DNA from: Ostrinia nubilalis
Lineage: Eukaryota > Arthropoda > Insecta > Lepidoptera > Crambidae
Assembly: GCF_963855985.1 (NCBI RefSeq)
Contig: NC_087118.1
Span: forward strand, 9,072,501-9,136,500
Reading direction: 5' to 3'
DNA length: 64,000 bases
In this document: piece by piece, positions 11,660-22,136 of the stretch
Numbering within the stretch: position 1 is the stretch's first letter
Layout of the letters: each line of letters begins with the position of its first letter
The notes under the pieces: generated by a model
The model's database searches: none
Told to the model about the DNA's origin: nothing
Seen by the model: the letters and a program-made list of their open reading frames with translations, nothing else
Program-made: the position numbers and the translations under genes

Positions 11660-12331
11660 ATGTCTTTCACTGTGTCTATAACCGGAACAGGAGCCTCCTT
11701 AACAACGAATTATTCACCGACCTTGGAGCTTCGAGACGACTACGAATGCGGTCTTTTATATTTTTCAACATTCAATTCAATTAACAACATAGATAAAAGA
11801 AACAGCAAGTTTTACTATGGTGAAAATGAGATCATCGAAATTCCTGAAGGGTCTTACGAGCTTCAGGATATTTGTGATTATTTAAAAAATAACATCAAGA
11901 ACACTACATTAAAACTTACTTGCAATAATAACACATTGAAAACAAATAATTATTGTTCTAAAGACGTTAATTTTAATAAAAGTGGCTCAATTGGTAAAAT
12001 TTTGGGTTTTGGAATGGAAACAATAAATGCAAATATAAGTACTGAATCAAAGTATCCTGTGAGCATTCTATCAACAACCATTGTGAGGATCGAATGCGAT
12101 GTAGTCAGTGGTTCATTTGTGAACGGGAAAGCAAGCCATATAATTTATGAATTCGTACCTAATGTACCACCTGGTTATCGAATAATTGAAATACCTAAAA
12201 ATTTAATTTATTTTCCTGTCAATCAAAGTTCTATAAGTGCTATAAATATCAGGCTGTTGGACGCTGAAAACAAAGAGATAAACTTACGAGGTGAAGAAGT
12301 ACAACTGTATTTACATTTCAGAAAAAAATGA
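11660..12331 (+). CDS. Capsid-like protein 1, penton/minor-capsid candidate (223 aa)
   Basis: A 223-aa beta-strand-rich protein of a type I recognise from other arthropod genomes as an unnamed partner of PolB and the 402-aa protein. Landmarks are GSYELQDICDYL (about residues 64-75), SIGKILGF (110-117), an IECDVVSG strand (144-151), PPGYRIIEIPKNLIYFPVN (170-188) and a C-terminal GEEVQLYLHF (211-220). A penton-like single jelly roll is inferred from size, predicted strands and position just upstream of the putative major capsid gene; no homology search was possible. The frame is intact. The stop overlaps the next ATG (ATGA at 12328-12331). The first codon follows a 37-bp leader and no better upstream ATG exists. 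Confidence 0.75.
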   Translation: MSFTVSITGTGASLTTNYSPTLELRDDYECGLLYFSTFNSINNIDKRNSKFYYGENEIIEIPEGSYELQDICDYLKNNIKNTTLKLTCNNNTLKTNNYCSKDVNFNKSGSIGKILGFGMETINANISTESKYPVSILSTTIVRIECDVVSGSFVNGKASHIIYEFVPNVPPGYRIIEIPKNLIYFPVNQSSISAINIRLLDAENKEINLRGEEVQLYLHFRKK

Positions 12332-12474
12332 TTAACTTCAATAAAAATCCTTCTACATTGCGTACACCATTCAGTTCTAAAAGAACATTCCACAAAGACA
12401 GACCGCTTCAACTAAAAAAGAAGCTAACCAAGACCAATAAAGAATTTCTCAAATTAATTGGTTTAATAAAATGA
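12328..12474 (+). CDS. Small basic protein (48 aa) linking the capsid-like genes
   Basis: A 48-codon frame starts at the ATG inside the ATGA overlap with the upstream gene and stops at the TGA inside the ATGA overlap with the 402-aa gene. It fills exactly the gap between them. It has 13 Lys/Arg against two Asp/Glu, with a KKKLTK cluster at residues 30-35 and an aliphatic C-terminus. A DNA-condensing or minor virion protein is a guess from charge and context. Double overlap with both neighbours, and full use of the intercistronic gap, argue that the frame is real despite its length. Confidence 0.65.
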   Translation: MINFNKNPSTLRTPFSSKRTFHKDRPLQLKKKLTKTNKEFLKLIGLIK

Positions 12475-13679
12475 ATATTTTAAATATATCTCAACAAACA
12501 TCATACGATAACAGCATTGAAAGTTTCGAGTATCATTCATACAAACCATACGTGACAAGTTTCAACAAGAATGATGAAATACGAATACCGATCAACCAAC
12601 AAGACTTGTACGTGTTACCTTCACTTAGTAGTCTATATATCGAAGGAAAAGTAGTTGTGTATAACAGCACCACCAAAGAAAAAGTATCAAATGTACACTT
12701 CGTTAATAATCCAGCCTTATTCCTCTTCCAAGACATAAGATATGAACTAAATGGAGTTGAAATAGATAAAATTAAGAATGCAGGTATTACTACAACAATG
12801 AAATCTTACCTATCCTTAAATGAAAATGAATCCAAATGTGGTCGAGTTTGGGGCTGGTCAACCGCAGGAACAAACAATGCCAGTGGTGGAGCATTTTCTG
12901 CATCTATACCATTAAATAGGATACTAGGATTTGCAGAGGATTATGAAAAAATTATCATTAACTGTAAACACGAGTTAGTGTTACTGAGAAGTAATACTAA
13001 CCTTAATGCGGTCAAGTTAAATGCAGGTGAAGTTGTAGATGACTTTATATTCAATAAAATTATTTGGCGCGTTCCACACATTAAAGTTTCAGACCGTGAG
13101 AGGATTAACCTATTGAAACACTTGGAGAAAGATCGAGCTATTCCATTAGTATTTCGTAATTGGGATCTGTATGAATACCCATTACTGCCTAAAACACGTA
13201 AACACACTTGGTCTATAAAAACTTCATCGCAAATAGAAAAACCACGATTTGTGGTAATTGCCTTACAAACCAATCGTAAACATAACGCTGTGTTGTCAAT
13301 GGCAGAGTTTGATCATTGTCACGTAAGAGATGTAAGAGTATTTTTAAATTCATCATATTATCCGTATGAAGGACTAAATGTCAGTTTTTCAGAAGAAAAA
13401 ATTGCTTTATTATACGAACAGTATTCAAGATTTCAACAGTCGTATCACGGACGTCGGCCAGAACCGTTGTTGAGCTTGAAAGAATTCAGAGACGTAGCTC
13501 CCTTATTTGTTATCGACTGTTCGAGGCAACACGAAACTTTAAAAGGTTCGATCGACGTAAGAGTTGAAATTGAAACAGACCAAGAGATACCAGATCAGAC
13601 AGCTGCTTATTGCTTGATTCTAAACGATTGTATATTTGAATACAAACCTTTGAGTAATATCGTTAAGAAAATATCATGA
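12471..13679 (+). CDS. Major-capsid-like protein candidate (402 aa)
   Basis: Intact 402-aa protein. The N-terminal part has YDNSIESFEYHSYKPY (about 12-27) and NDEIRIPINQQDLYVLP (34-50). The middle has RYELNGVEIDKIKN (about 92-105) and a long basic strand-rich block. The C-terminus has APLFVIDCSRQ followed by AAYCLILNDCIFEYKPL. I recognise this pattern from uncharacterised arthropod proteins associated with PolB elements. Length and strand content fit a double jelly-roll major capsid protein, but that fold is inferred and should be tested by structure prediction. It starts in an ATGA overlap with the 48-aa frame and ends in another with the 163-aa gene. No signal peptide or membrane segment is apparent. 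Confidence 0.75.
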   Translation: MNILNISQQTSYDNSIESFEYHSYKPYVTSFNKNDEIRIPINQQDLYVLPSLSSLYIEGKVVVYNSTTKEKVSNVHFVNNPALFLFQDIRYELNGVEIDKIKNAGITTTMKSYLSLNENESKCGRVWGWSTAGTNNASGGAFSASIPLNRILGFAEDYEKIIINCKHELVLLRSNTNLNAVKLNAGEVVDDFIFNKIIWRVPHIKVSDRERINLLKHLEKDRAIPLVFRNWDLYEYPLLPKTRKHTWSIKTSSQIEKPRFVVIALQTNRKHNAVLSMAEFDHCHVRDVRVFLNSSYYPYEGLNVSFSEEKIALLYEQYSRFQQSYHGRRPEPLLSLKEFRDVAPLFVIDCSRQHETLKGSIDVRVEIETDQEIPDQTAAYCLILNDCIFEYKPLSNIVKKIS

Positions 13680-14167
13680 ATAGCAATATTATCGTAGATC
13701 TGCAAGGATTTAAAAATAGTAAAAACGAATTTATAATAAAAGAATTTGCTATAGCTACCCAAGAGCATACTCACATATTTTTGATTAAGCCTCCATACCC
13801 GTTCTCTTCATTGACTGCTGAAGAGAAAAAGCAAGTTTGCTGGATCGAAAAAAACAGAGGCTATCGGTGGAATGAAGGATATATTGACTATAGAGAATTT
13901 CAAAGACTTATCGTACCTTATTTAAAAGGTAAATATATTTTAGTAAAAGGAGAAGAAAAAATCAAATGGGTGCATAATTTATGTAATCAAAATGACGTTC
14001 TTGAAGATGTAACTTGTTTCGGCGCTCCAAATTTAAGTACTCTTTACAATCTTTATTGTTTGGATAACCCCACATTATTTAACTGTTTTGCTCACAAGAA
14101 ATATTGTGCATTAAAAAATGTGATGTGTATAAAGAAATGGTGTGTTGAAAAAAATGTAGCAATATGA
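13676..14167 (+). CDS. Conserved 163-aa protein, last gene of the cassette
   Basis: Intact 163-aa protein beginning in the ATGA overlap with the 402-aa gene. Landmarks: IIVDLQGFK (5-13), IKEFAIAT (21-28), KPPYPFSSL (38-46), WIEKNRGYRWNEGYIDY (56-72), LKGKYILVKG (83-92) and a Cys-rich end (CALKN, CIKKWC). The early strand with Asp8 and the later KYILVKG strand are compatible with an RNase H-like/DEDD exonuclease fold, but a full catalytic set is not evident, so the function is unknown. A copy about 84% identical over the aligned C-terminal part lies at 41062-48072, interrupted by an LTR element. Retention at that identity suggests a recent common origin or strong constraint. Confidence 0.75.
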   Translation: MNSNIIVDLQGFKNSKNEFIIKEFAIATQEHTHIFLIKPPYPFSSLTAEEKKQVCWIEKNRGYRWNEGYIDYREFQRLIVPYLKGKYILVKGEEKIKWVHNLCNQNDVLEDVTCFGAPNLSTLYNLYCLDNPTLFNCFAHKKYCALKNVMCIKKWCVEKNVAI

Positions 14168-14169
14168 TA

Positions 14170-14175
14170 AATAAA
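14170..14175 (+). terminator. Poly(A) signal AATAAA after the capsid-like cassette
   Basis: An AATAAA hexamer lies immediately after the TGA of the 163-aa gene, in AT-rich sequence. It would serve a single transcript covering the four overlapping frames. Confidence 0.5.
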
Positions 14176-14391
14176 TTATAATATTATTCTAAAAACCTGA
14201 TTATTTTTATTTTAACAATCCTCGATAATGAGTTGAATTATTACTTAAGTAAGGGAATAAAAAATAACACTTTCATATTCATAAAAACTTTATTATAAAC
14301 TTTTAACATTACACTAAAGATTTTTCATATTCAATAACTTAATTATAAACTCTTAAATTTAAACTAAATACCTAAAGATTATCATTACACA

Positions 14392-16694
14392 TTTTTTTAG
14401 GGTTCCGTACCTCAAAAGGAAAAAACGGAACCCTTATAGGATCACTTTGTTGTCCGTCCGTCCGTCTGTCAAGACCCTTTTTCTCAGGAACGCGTGGAGG
14501 TATGAAGCTGAAATTTATATCAATTACTCAGGTCTACTGTCCCTTGAAGCTGTGAAAAAATCAAACTTCTAAGCCAACGCAATCAAAAGATACAGCCGTT
14601 TATGCCGCAAATTTTCGACACTTGCAAGGGAATCAAAACCTACAGGGTGCTTCCCGTGAACTCAGAATCTTGAAATTTAGTACGAAGCAACGTCTTATAG
14701 CATAGATAAAGGAAAAATTACGAAAACCATAAATTTTTAGTTACATCACATAATATATATTTTTTTAATAATTTTAAACTTACTACCCATTTCCTCATAA
14801 ACGCGTAGAGGTATTAAATTGAAATTCATACCAAATACTCAGGTCTATAATACCTTTAAGCTGTAACAAAATCAAACTTCTATGTCAACGCAATCAAAAG
14901 AAACAGCAATTTAAGCTGCATATTTTGAAACTCGCAAGTACTCGCAAGGGAATCAAAACCTAAAGGGTACTTCCAGTCGACCTAGAATCTTGAAATTTGG
15001 CATGAAGCAACGTTTTATAGCACACATAAAGGAAAAATTCCGAAAACCTTAAATTTTTAGTTACATTACAAAATATATATTTTTTAATAAATATAAACTT
15101 AAAGGCACTGGGTCTCTACCAGAAGGAACTCTAGGGGTGGAATCTCCATAGGCGTGGGTTAACGGGCAAGGAGATAATATCTTGGATGGTTGACAATCAC
15201 TTTTCCTACAATTTAACGTTCCACCAAACTCAACACGCTTTCAAAGATAACCTCGCAGCCGCCTGCTCACACTTGACATGACACAACTGATTGACAGTTA
15301 TCTTTTTCTGCGCATCAGTCGGGTGTTACGTTTAGGAATCACAAACCTTCCGCTCTACAGATTTATACAGATAACATAATATTAAGATTGGTACTATTAA
15401 TCATCAATAATAATTGCAGCATCTGTGTCCGGCGCCGACACGGCCAGCCTGACTATCGCACGGCCTCGTGCGCTTAGTCCAGGGTTTGTCCATCTGTAAA
15501 CATTCAATTTCTCATTATCACAGCTCGTCCATTCCTGACTACAGAGCGTGCAAATATCAGATCGTAGAATCACAATAAATACAGCTGATCAGGGCGTGAT
15601 GACCCTGGATCAGGAAACCAAACCATTACAGCTGGCCCGGGCGCGAAGCCCGACCAGGAAACCAAAACATTACAGCTGGCCCGGGCGTGAGGCCCCTTCG
15701 ACCAGGAAACCGGGGTTTAGGTAACATGGCCCGACGCGCAAGGCTTAAGCCAAGGCTCCTTCAACCATTTACCTCAAACCGCACCACTACTACTGCTGAT
15801 CCAGGCATGCAGCCATGCGACCAGGAAACCAGGGTTTAGGTAACATGGCCCGACGCGCAAGGCTTAAGCCAAGGCTCCTTCAACCATTTACCTCAAAACG
15901 CACCACTACTACTGCTGATCCAGGCATGCAGCCATGCGACCAGGAAACCAACATTACATCAGCGTGGCCCGGGCGTAAACAGCCCCTTCAACCACGGCAA
16001 CAGGGTGGCCCGGGCGCCCTTGGCCCGGCCCCCTCAACTCACTCACTCACAAAGGCCCTTCCAGTTTACGTCAATCACAATAATTTCCGTCAACCTGCAC
16101 CAACTCTCAATGTCTGAGCCAGCATCCTCCATGTAAAACTTGATGAGTTGCGTAGCGTAGGTGTGCATGCTGAAAGATTTATCTCCTTTGAATAGTGCCC
16201 TTCGAATCCCACTTCTGATAAAGGCACTGGGTCTCTACCAGAAGGAACTCTAGGGGTGGAATCTCCATAGGCGTGGGTTAACGGGCAAGGAGATAATATC
16301 TTGGATGGTTGACAATCACTTTTCCTACAATTTAACGTTCCACCAAACTCAACACGCTTTCAAAGATAACCTCGCAGCCGCCTGCTCACACTTGACATGA
16401 CACAACTGATTGACAGTTATCTTTTTCTGCGCATCAGTCGGGTGTTACGTTTAGGAATCACAAACCTTCCGCTCTACAGATTTATACAGATAACATAATA
16501 TTAAGATTGGTACTATTAATCATCAATAATAATTGCAGCATCTGTGTCCGGCGCCGACAAACTTATGAATTTCATTTTGCAATAAAAATACCATAGTTAT
16601 GACTCGATTGTCGTAATGAACGAACTTTGTAAACCTTGCAGGTTTGTACGGAACCCTCGGTGCGCGAGTCCGACTCGCACTTGGCCGGTTTTTT
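14392..16694 (+). mobile_element. GGGTTCCGTACC repeat, split by a TRIM
   Basis: It opens with TTTAGGGTTCCGTACCTCAA followed by the CCGTCCGTCCGTCTGTC block and closes with GTACGGAACCCTCGGTGCGC and CACTTGGCCGGTTTTTT, an end pair I associate with a very common lepidopteran repeat. Two similar segments (14480-14760 and 14775-15070) form an internal partial duplication. It inserted in a T run and cut the 3' end of gene C. The TRIM at 15101-16559 lies inside it. Confidence 0.7.
15101..16559 (-). mobile_element. TRIM (miniature LTR retrotransposon)
   Basis: Two direct repeats of 340 bp (15101-15440 and 16220-16559) look identical and are flanked by AACTT on both sides (15096-15100 and 16560-16564). 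On the minus strand the LTR begins TGTCGGCGCC. It is followed by TATCAGAAGTGGGATTCGAA, a primer-binding-site-like sequence nearly the same as the one at 41962 in the large LTR element. The 780-bp interior has no gag-pol and holds two copies of a roughly 120-bp tandem unit (AACATGGCCCGACGCGCAAG). A shared tRNA primer and identical LTRs suggest recent mobilisation by another element's enzymes. Confidence 0.85.
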
Positions 16695-17270
16695 GATATT
16701 TTCTTAATTACTGATTCAGTCATGTCCATTATTTCATCATAATTTTCAGTCACTACATACTGTGCACTAAGCATCACATTATCATCACTTTCACTGTCAT
16801 CTGGATCGCATGCCGTTGAGGCGGAAGGCTCACTCGTCAGGTCACACACTCTTATTTGTATAAGCCGTAAACCTTTTGTTCGCTCCTTAGAAATGACGTA
16901 GGACTTTGCAGTACTACGTGCCTTCTTTCTTGCCGGTTGCTCAGTCTTCCGCCTAACCCTCTTTTCCCGGGAGGTTTGAGGCTCACCAACGTGTCCCAGG
17001 ACTTCTGCTTGTGTTAATCCCTCCCAGGGATCATAGGTGAATGGGGGAAGCATGATGTTCATATCGGAGTTTTGCATCATCTGAAAAGAAAAAATAACAA
17101 TTGTTAGTGATCATAATAAATTCAAAAAATTTGTTAGAAGGTAGGTACAGTCATAAAATTACAAACTTGAATACTTACAAAATAATGAATCCGTTGCTAG
17201 TCTGAAGACGAGCAGTGATATGGAGTGAATGAGCTTGTCGGTGAAATATTGTAAAAAACATGTGATTTGC
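16695..17270 (-). pseudogene. Gene C: acidic/basic protein of the virus-like element, 3' end lost
   Basis: The second exon starts exactly with ATG at 17080, directly behind a TTTTTCTTTTCAG acceptor. The first exon (17179-about 17270) is noncoding and ends at a GTAAGT-type donor at 17178. The product has a Pro-rich start, a basic stretch (KRVRRKTEQPARKKARS, about residues 40-56) that resembles a nuclear localisation signal, then an acidic patch (DPDDSESDD) and a hydrophobic TESVIKKISK segment. The frame runs into the GGGTTCCG repeat at about 16694, so the native C-terminus is displaced beyond 14392 and would end soon after. No family is recognised. It lies on the PolB strand, downstream of it. 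Confidence 0.55.
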
Positions 17271-17747
17271 TTTATTGCGAAATCGTTGACTTTGCAAACG
17301 TGAACGGATGTCTTGAGTCAGCATATTGCAAATTGCATATTGTAATATGAAATAAGGTTATTAAGTTTATTAGAAAGATTATTTCACAAATATTTATTAA
17401 ATAGGTAATATGATTCAAACAACAAATCATAGGTGGTTTAAAATTTATTAAATACTTATTTCTTAAATACATGATTATAATAATGATAATTTTTAATTAA
17501 TTTAATAATAATAGTAGGTATTACAAAATACAATAAGTGTTAGTTCGCAGGCTTAAGACTAGAAAGTTAGTAAAAAGTACCTAAGTAATATTTTCCTAAT
17601 CTAAACATAAAATAAGATTATTTCAACCCAGACTATTTAATATCATCATAATATTATTATTTTAATACAGTACAAGACATTTATCAAAAAAGAATATTAA
17701 CATGTTATTTATAATACAAGTAGGCTCTTATAGTTCCTATAAAAACA
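17271..17747. other. AT-rich gap between gene C and PolB; no gene seen
   Basis: It presumably carries the PolB 3' end and the gene C promoter, both on the minus strand. The short minus-strand frame here is compositionally biased and not supported. Confidence 0.5.
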
Positions 17748-17820
17748 TTAAAAGAAGCTGGATTTATGACCCCAGGCCACTGTATTTATATTATTTTTTA
17801 ATACTATACGTTTGTCATCG

Positions 17821-18461
17821 CACAGAATAAGTAATAGTACAGGTACAGAAGGATTACTCCGCAAGACGATTTAAATAAATGCGAGTCTTGCTACGACGCG
17901 ATACAGTGGCATTCAGCTCGCACAGCACTACGTACCTACAATTTTATTCACCTACAAGTTTTGTCTCTTTCTATCGCGTGCCTCTGAACTTTTCTTACGC
18001 TGTTAGGGTTGCTGTCTAGTGAAAAAATATTAAACTACTTATTTGTAATGAGGTACGTATGTAGGTAAGTATGCATTCATTATGGAAAACCTTGGGAGAG
18101 GCCTTTGTCCAGCAGTGACGCATTCTGAGCAGTAGTCATAGTAGGTTAGGTTCCTATACTATCCTAGTAATTATTGATTACCCACTTGGCCAACATACCT
18201 TTCAGCATCTTTGGGAAGCGAAAAAAAAGATGAATCCGGTAGATTACTTTTCGAATTTAAACACCCGAACGCCGCACAATATTTCTTTCTCTTTATGTCC
18301 ATTTTTAAATAATACTTCGATCATAGAATTATAATCATACTACAACGCACGCCAGCGTCCTGACGAGCGCGCGCGTGACACTCGACTGATATAATACCCG
18401 CCGGCGGGGCGCTTCGCTGTAGGTAATTATCGGATGTACCGCGCGGAGTGAGCCAGGCCTG
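17821..18461 (+). mobile_element. 7-bp-duplicating element, copy 2 (in PolB 1, 3' end)
   Basis: Same ends as copy 1 (CACAGAATAAG to CCAGGCCTG), flanked by GTCATCG at 17814-17820 and 18462-18468. It lies about 20 codons before the PolB stop. It is very close in sequence to copies 1 and 3, with small deletions around 18115 and 18400. Confidence 0.85.
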
Positions 18462-19916
18462 GTCATCGTTAGATGATAAAGCTACTTTATTTACCGATTG
18501 AGTAAATATTTCATGCTTTAACGATTTAAATACTACATTTGTTTTTTTAATAATTTTGTTGTGCAATAGGACATTACTGTAATCTTTAAAAAGTAACTGC
18601 TTAACAGCTGGTTTTTTTACTCCTTTGGCTTTTTTTATTTCTTTATTTTCAGTTTTAATACAATATAATTTTGATCTTAAACCGACAAATTCAGTAATGA
18701 GTTTTCCACCTAGTTCGTCTTTAAATAAACCAGGTACTTTTTTATTTTGCCGTTTAATGTTAAACAAATTATTTTCATCATAATTGCTTGTGTCAAAGTA
18801 AGATTCAAATTGACGTTTCAAATCCTTATACACGTCCTTGGTGTGTATGGAGTACAAAAAGCTATCCGTATCTGTGTAACAAAGTTGTAAATTGTTACCG
18901 TAGAATGGTTTCATTATGGAATAATGAAATTTATACATATGGCTTTTAGAAATTTCTAAAACCGTAAATCCTATATAAATTGATTTATCCAGTAATATTG
19001 ACTCCGGTTTCATTTGCACTGCAACAAAATTCTCAGAAAACACAGTTGAGCTGTGATAATTGGGTCTTGCTATTAATTGCTGAGCAGTGTACTGTTTTTT
19101 AGTTTTATTTCTAGTATCAACCCATCGATTTACTAATTTTACATCAAGCCGTTTTTCCGGATCTTCTAATGTTTTGCCGAAAATGCTATTATTTAAAAGT
19201 TTAAAAAAATCTTGTTCAAATGCAGACGTTGCCTTTTGTCGCAACTCGGTGTTAAGATCAATGTACTGCTTTAGATAAGGGCTTTGTTTGAATTTTATTA
19301 CTCTGTGGATTTTTTTTAGTTTCAAACCATGATCAAGGCATGCTTTTAAATGCACATAGTGAATAACATAGTTAAATTTATGGTATAAATTAGGTATTAA
19401 CTTGGATGTTTTAGAGCCAGGTGGAGTAAATTTTTGGGGACAAAAAGGGAGTTCATTGTGTAAATCATGCAACTGTTCTGGATATTCTAAATCTATTTCT
19501 AAAATATAACCCTCTTCGGCATCGTCGGGCGTGTTTATAATTTCGTTGGCATTAAATTCTGACACATTTAATAAGTGAAAATCAGAATGAGGTAAATACG
19601 AGCACATTGCATAACCGTATAAATTGTTACAATCTATATAAAATAAGTAATTATCTGGAGAAGATGGATCGTAATCAGGCAAGTATTTATTATTTGCCTT
19701 CGCATATCTAGTGGAAACTTGACAAACACCACCGCGGATACCCTTTTGGATTAACCGAATTATTTCCACGTCTTCAATTAGTTCAAGTTTTACTTTGGTC
19801 AAAAGTAGCATAGCATCGAAGCTTAAACTTGGAGCGGTAAGATAAAACGAAGGATCTAAATTATAATTAGTTTTGCAAGTATACCAAAATTTTTCAAATA
19901 CATCGGCCAGTAAAAG

Positions 19917-20597
19917 CACAGAATAAGTAATAGTACAGGTACAGAAGGATTACTCCGCAAGACGATTTAAATAAATGCGAGTCTTGCTACGACGCGATAC
20001 AGTGGAATTCAGCTCGCACAGCACTACGTACCTACAATTTTATTCACCTGCAAGTTTTGTCTCTTTCTACCGCGTGCCTCTGAACTCTTCTTACGCTGTT
20101 AGGGTTGCTGTCTAGTGAAAAAATTATTAATCTACTTATTTGTAATGAGGTACGTATGTAGGTAAATACGCATTCATTATGGAAAAACCTTGGGAGAGGC
20201 CTTTGTCCAGCAGTGGACGTCATTTGGCTGAAACGAACGAACGCATTCTGAGCAGTAGTCATTGTAGGTTAGGTTCCTATACTATCCTAAGAATTATTGA
20301 TTACCTAAATAAATTACCTACATGGCCAACATACCTTTCAGTATCTTTGGGAAGCGAAAAAAAGATAAATCCGGTAGATTTCTTTTCGAATTTCAACACC
20401 TGAACGCCGCACAATAATATGCCATTTTATCTTTATGTCCATTTTTAAATAATACTTCGATCATAGAATTAGGTACTACAACGCACGCCAGCGTCCTGAC
20501 GGGCGCGCGCGTGACACTCGACTGATATAATACCCGCCGGCGGGGCGCTTCGCTGTAGGTAATTATTGGATGTACCGCGCGGAGTGAGCTAGGCCTG
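19917..20597 (+). mobile_element. 7-bp-duplicating element, copy 3 (in PolB 1, ExoIII region)
   Basis: Flanked by GTAAAAG at 19910-19916 and 20598-20604; ends as in copies 1 and 2. It interrupts PolB between the ExoIII region and the palm domain, within the coding sequence just after the LYLKSD block. Confidence 0.85.
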
Positions 20598-21412
20598 GTA
20601 AAAGTACGTCTGATTTTAAATATAACTTTGTGTATTCTCCAAGATTTTTTAAATTAAATGTTTTCCAAACGCGCTCGGCATGTCTATAGTCAGATTCTGA
20701 AATAGTACACTCATTCAAACTACTATAAAAATTATGGCGTGAAGGTAATTGTTTTTCTTTATACGATTCCCAGTTAGTCATGTATTCATAAGGGTATACA
20801 CCTTTGCGCCTTAATAACTCAAACTGATTTTTTTCAGGAAAAAAAACGCGATAAATGTGTAAAATCCTGTGTATTTAAATTGGATTGGAAACCAGTTTTT
20901 CAAGGCTTGTCCCTAAAAATTTAAACGAGTCAACAAATCGAACTGCCATGTAATGATTATCATCTGTTGTAAAAAACTTAGTGAACGATATATAATTTTC
21001 TTTATTTTTGGCTATAACTTTTATTGGTCCCGATATTTCTCCCAATTGCCTTATAAATAGATGACTATCGTAGCCGGATAAATTATGGAAAAATACCGGT
21101 ATGAATTGCGGTAAGCGGTATTTGAGATTACAGTATGAATGTGCGGGACCGCGGTACCTGCCGGTTAAGTGACAGTGGTCCCTCACTCTGTCGTCAAATA
21201 ACAACTGATTGCAAAGATAACATTGCTTCGATTTAGAAAATGATTCCGATTCTTCTACTGTTAACTTTTTCATGGGTATTTTGTTTTTATATAATTTTAA
21301 TATTTTAGATATGTCTTTCTTAAGATTCTCAATAAATATTTCAACGCAATTTTTTCCAAGATACGATACGTACCGATTCAAGGAACTGTCATATGAACAA
21401 ACAACGTAATAT

Positions 21413-22136
21413 CACAGAATACATAATAGTAGCAACAGAAATTGCACTCCTTTGTGTAGGATCAGATGCCGGCATTTTAACGGTAATAATAATAATGCAA
21501 AATATCCAACGCACATGGTGCATTCGAAATCGCACCTTACTACTACGCTCACAAGAGCGCAATTTTTTTGTGTTCAGAATTGATCTACCTCACAGCTCAA
21601 GCGTCAGGGTTGTTTAAGCAAAGTAAAATAAATAAAAACTTAATTTTAAGAAGTATTTATTGTATTTACGATTGGTAAACTTTAATCTAGTGGTGTTTGT
21701 ATAATCGTACCTTCTCTAAAGTACCTATTAATAAACTTCAATGTTGCGATAATTCGAAATTGGACAAACAGTTTTAAAAGGTGTAGTGTCGTAAAATAGA
21801 CTCGGTGAAGTAAGGTTAATGTTTTATTAGCTAAAATAATTTTTTTGCTACAGTTTTTAGTCATTAGTATTTCAAAATTATTTAAAAAGTGTAGTTTTTT
21901 AAATTATTTAAATCACTACAGTTAATTATCATTCCTAAATATAACGATTTTCCATTAAAGAAGAATAACAGTGCTGTTGGAACAATAAACCTTGATTGCG
22001 ACGATAATCGACCGAGCGTGTATAGAAATACGCGTGTGCTCACAAGCGCGTGGCGGCCCTGACTGATTTGCAACTTGAAGTTGTCGCGCGCTGTAGGTAA
22101 TTATCTCGGCCGGCATAGGCGAGTGACGGAGGCCTG
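21413..22136 (+). mobile_element. 7-bp-duplicating element, copy 4 (diverged)
   Basis: Flanked by GTAATAT at 21406-21412 and 22137-22143. Only the ends (CACAGAATACATAATAGTA, and GAGTGACGGAGGCCTG) match copies 1-3; the interior is different. This shows that a family with conserved tips and variable middles uses the same 7-bp insertion mechanism. It interrupts PolB after the ExoI motif. Confidence 0.8.

Noticed and set aside
12223..13273. Minus-strand frames opposite the capsid-like genes
   Set aside because: They overlap well-supported plus-strand genes, lack recognisable domains and are antisense shadows.
15600..16000. CRISPR-like array
   Set aside because: The repeated units are contiguous, about 120 bp, without unique spacers, and lie inside a TRIM in a eukaryotic genome.
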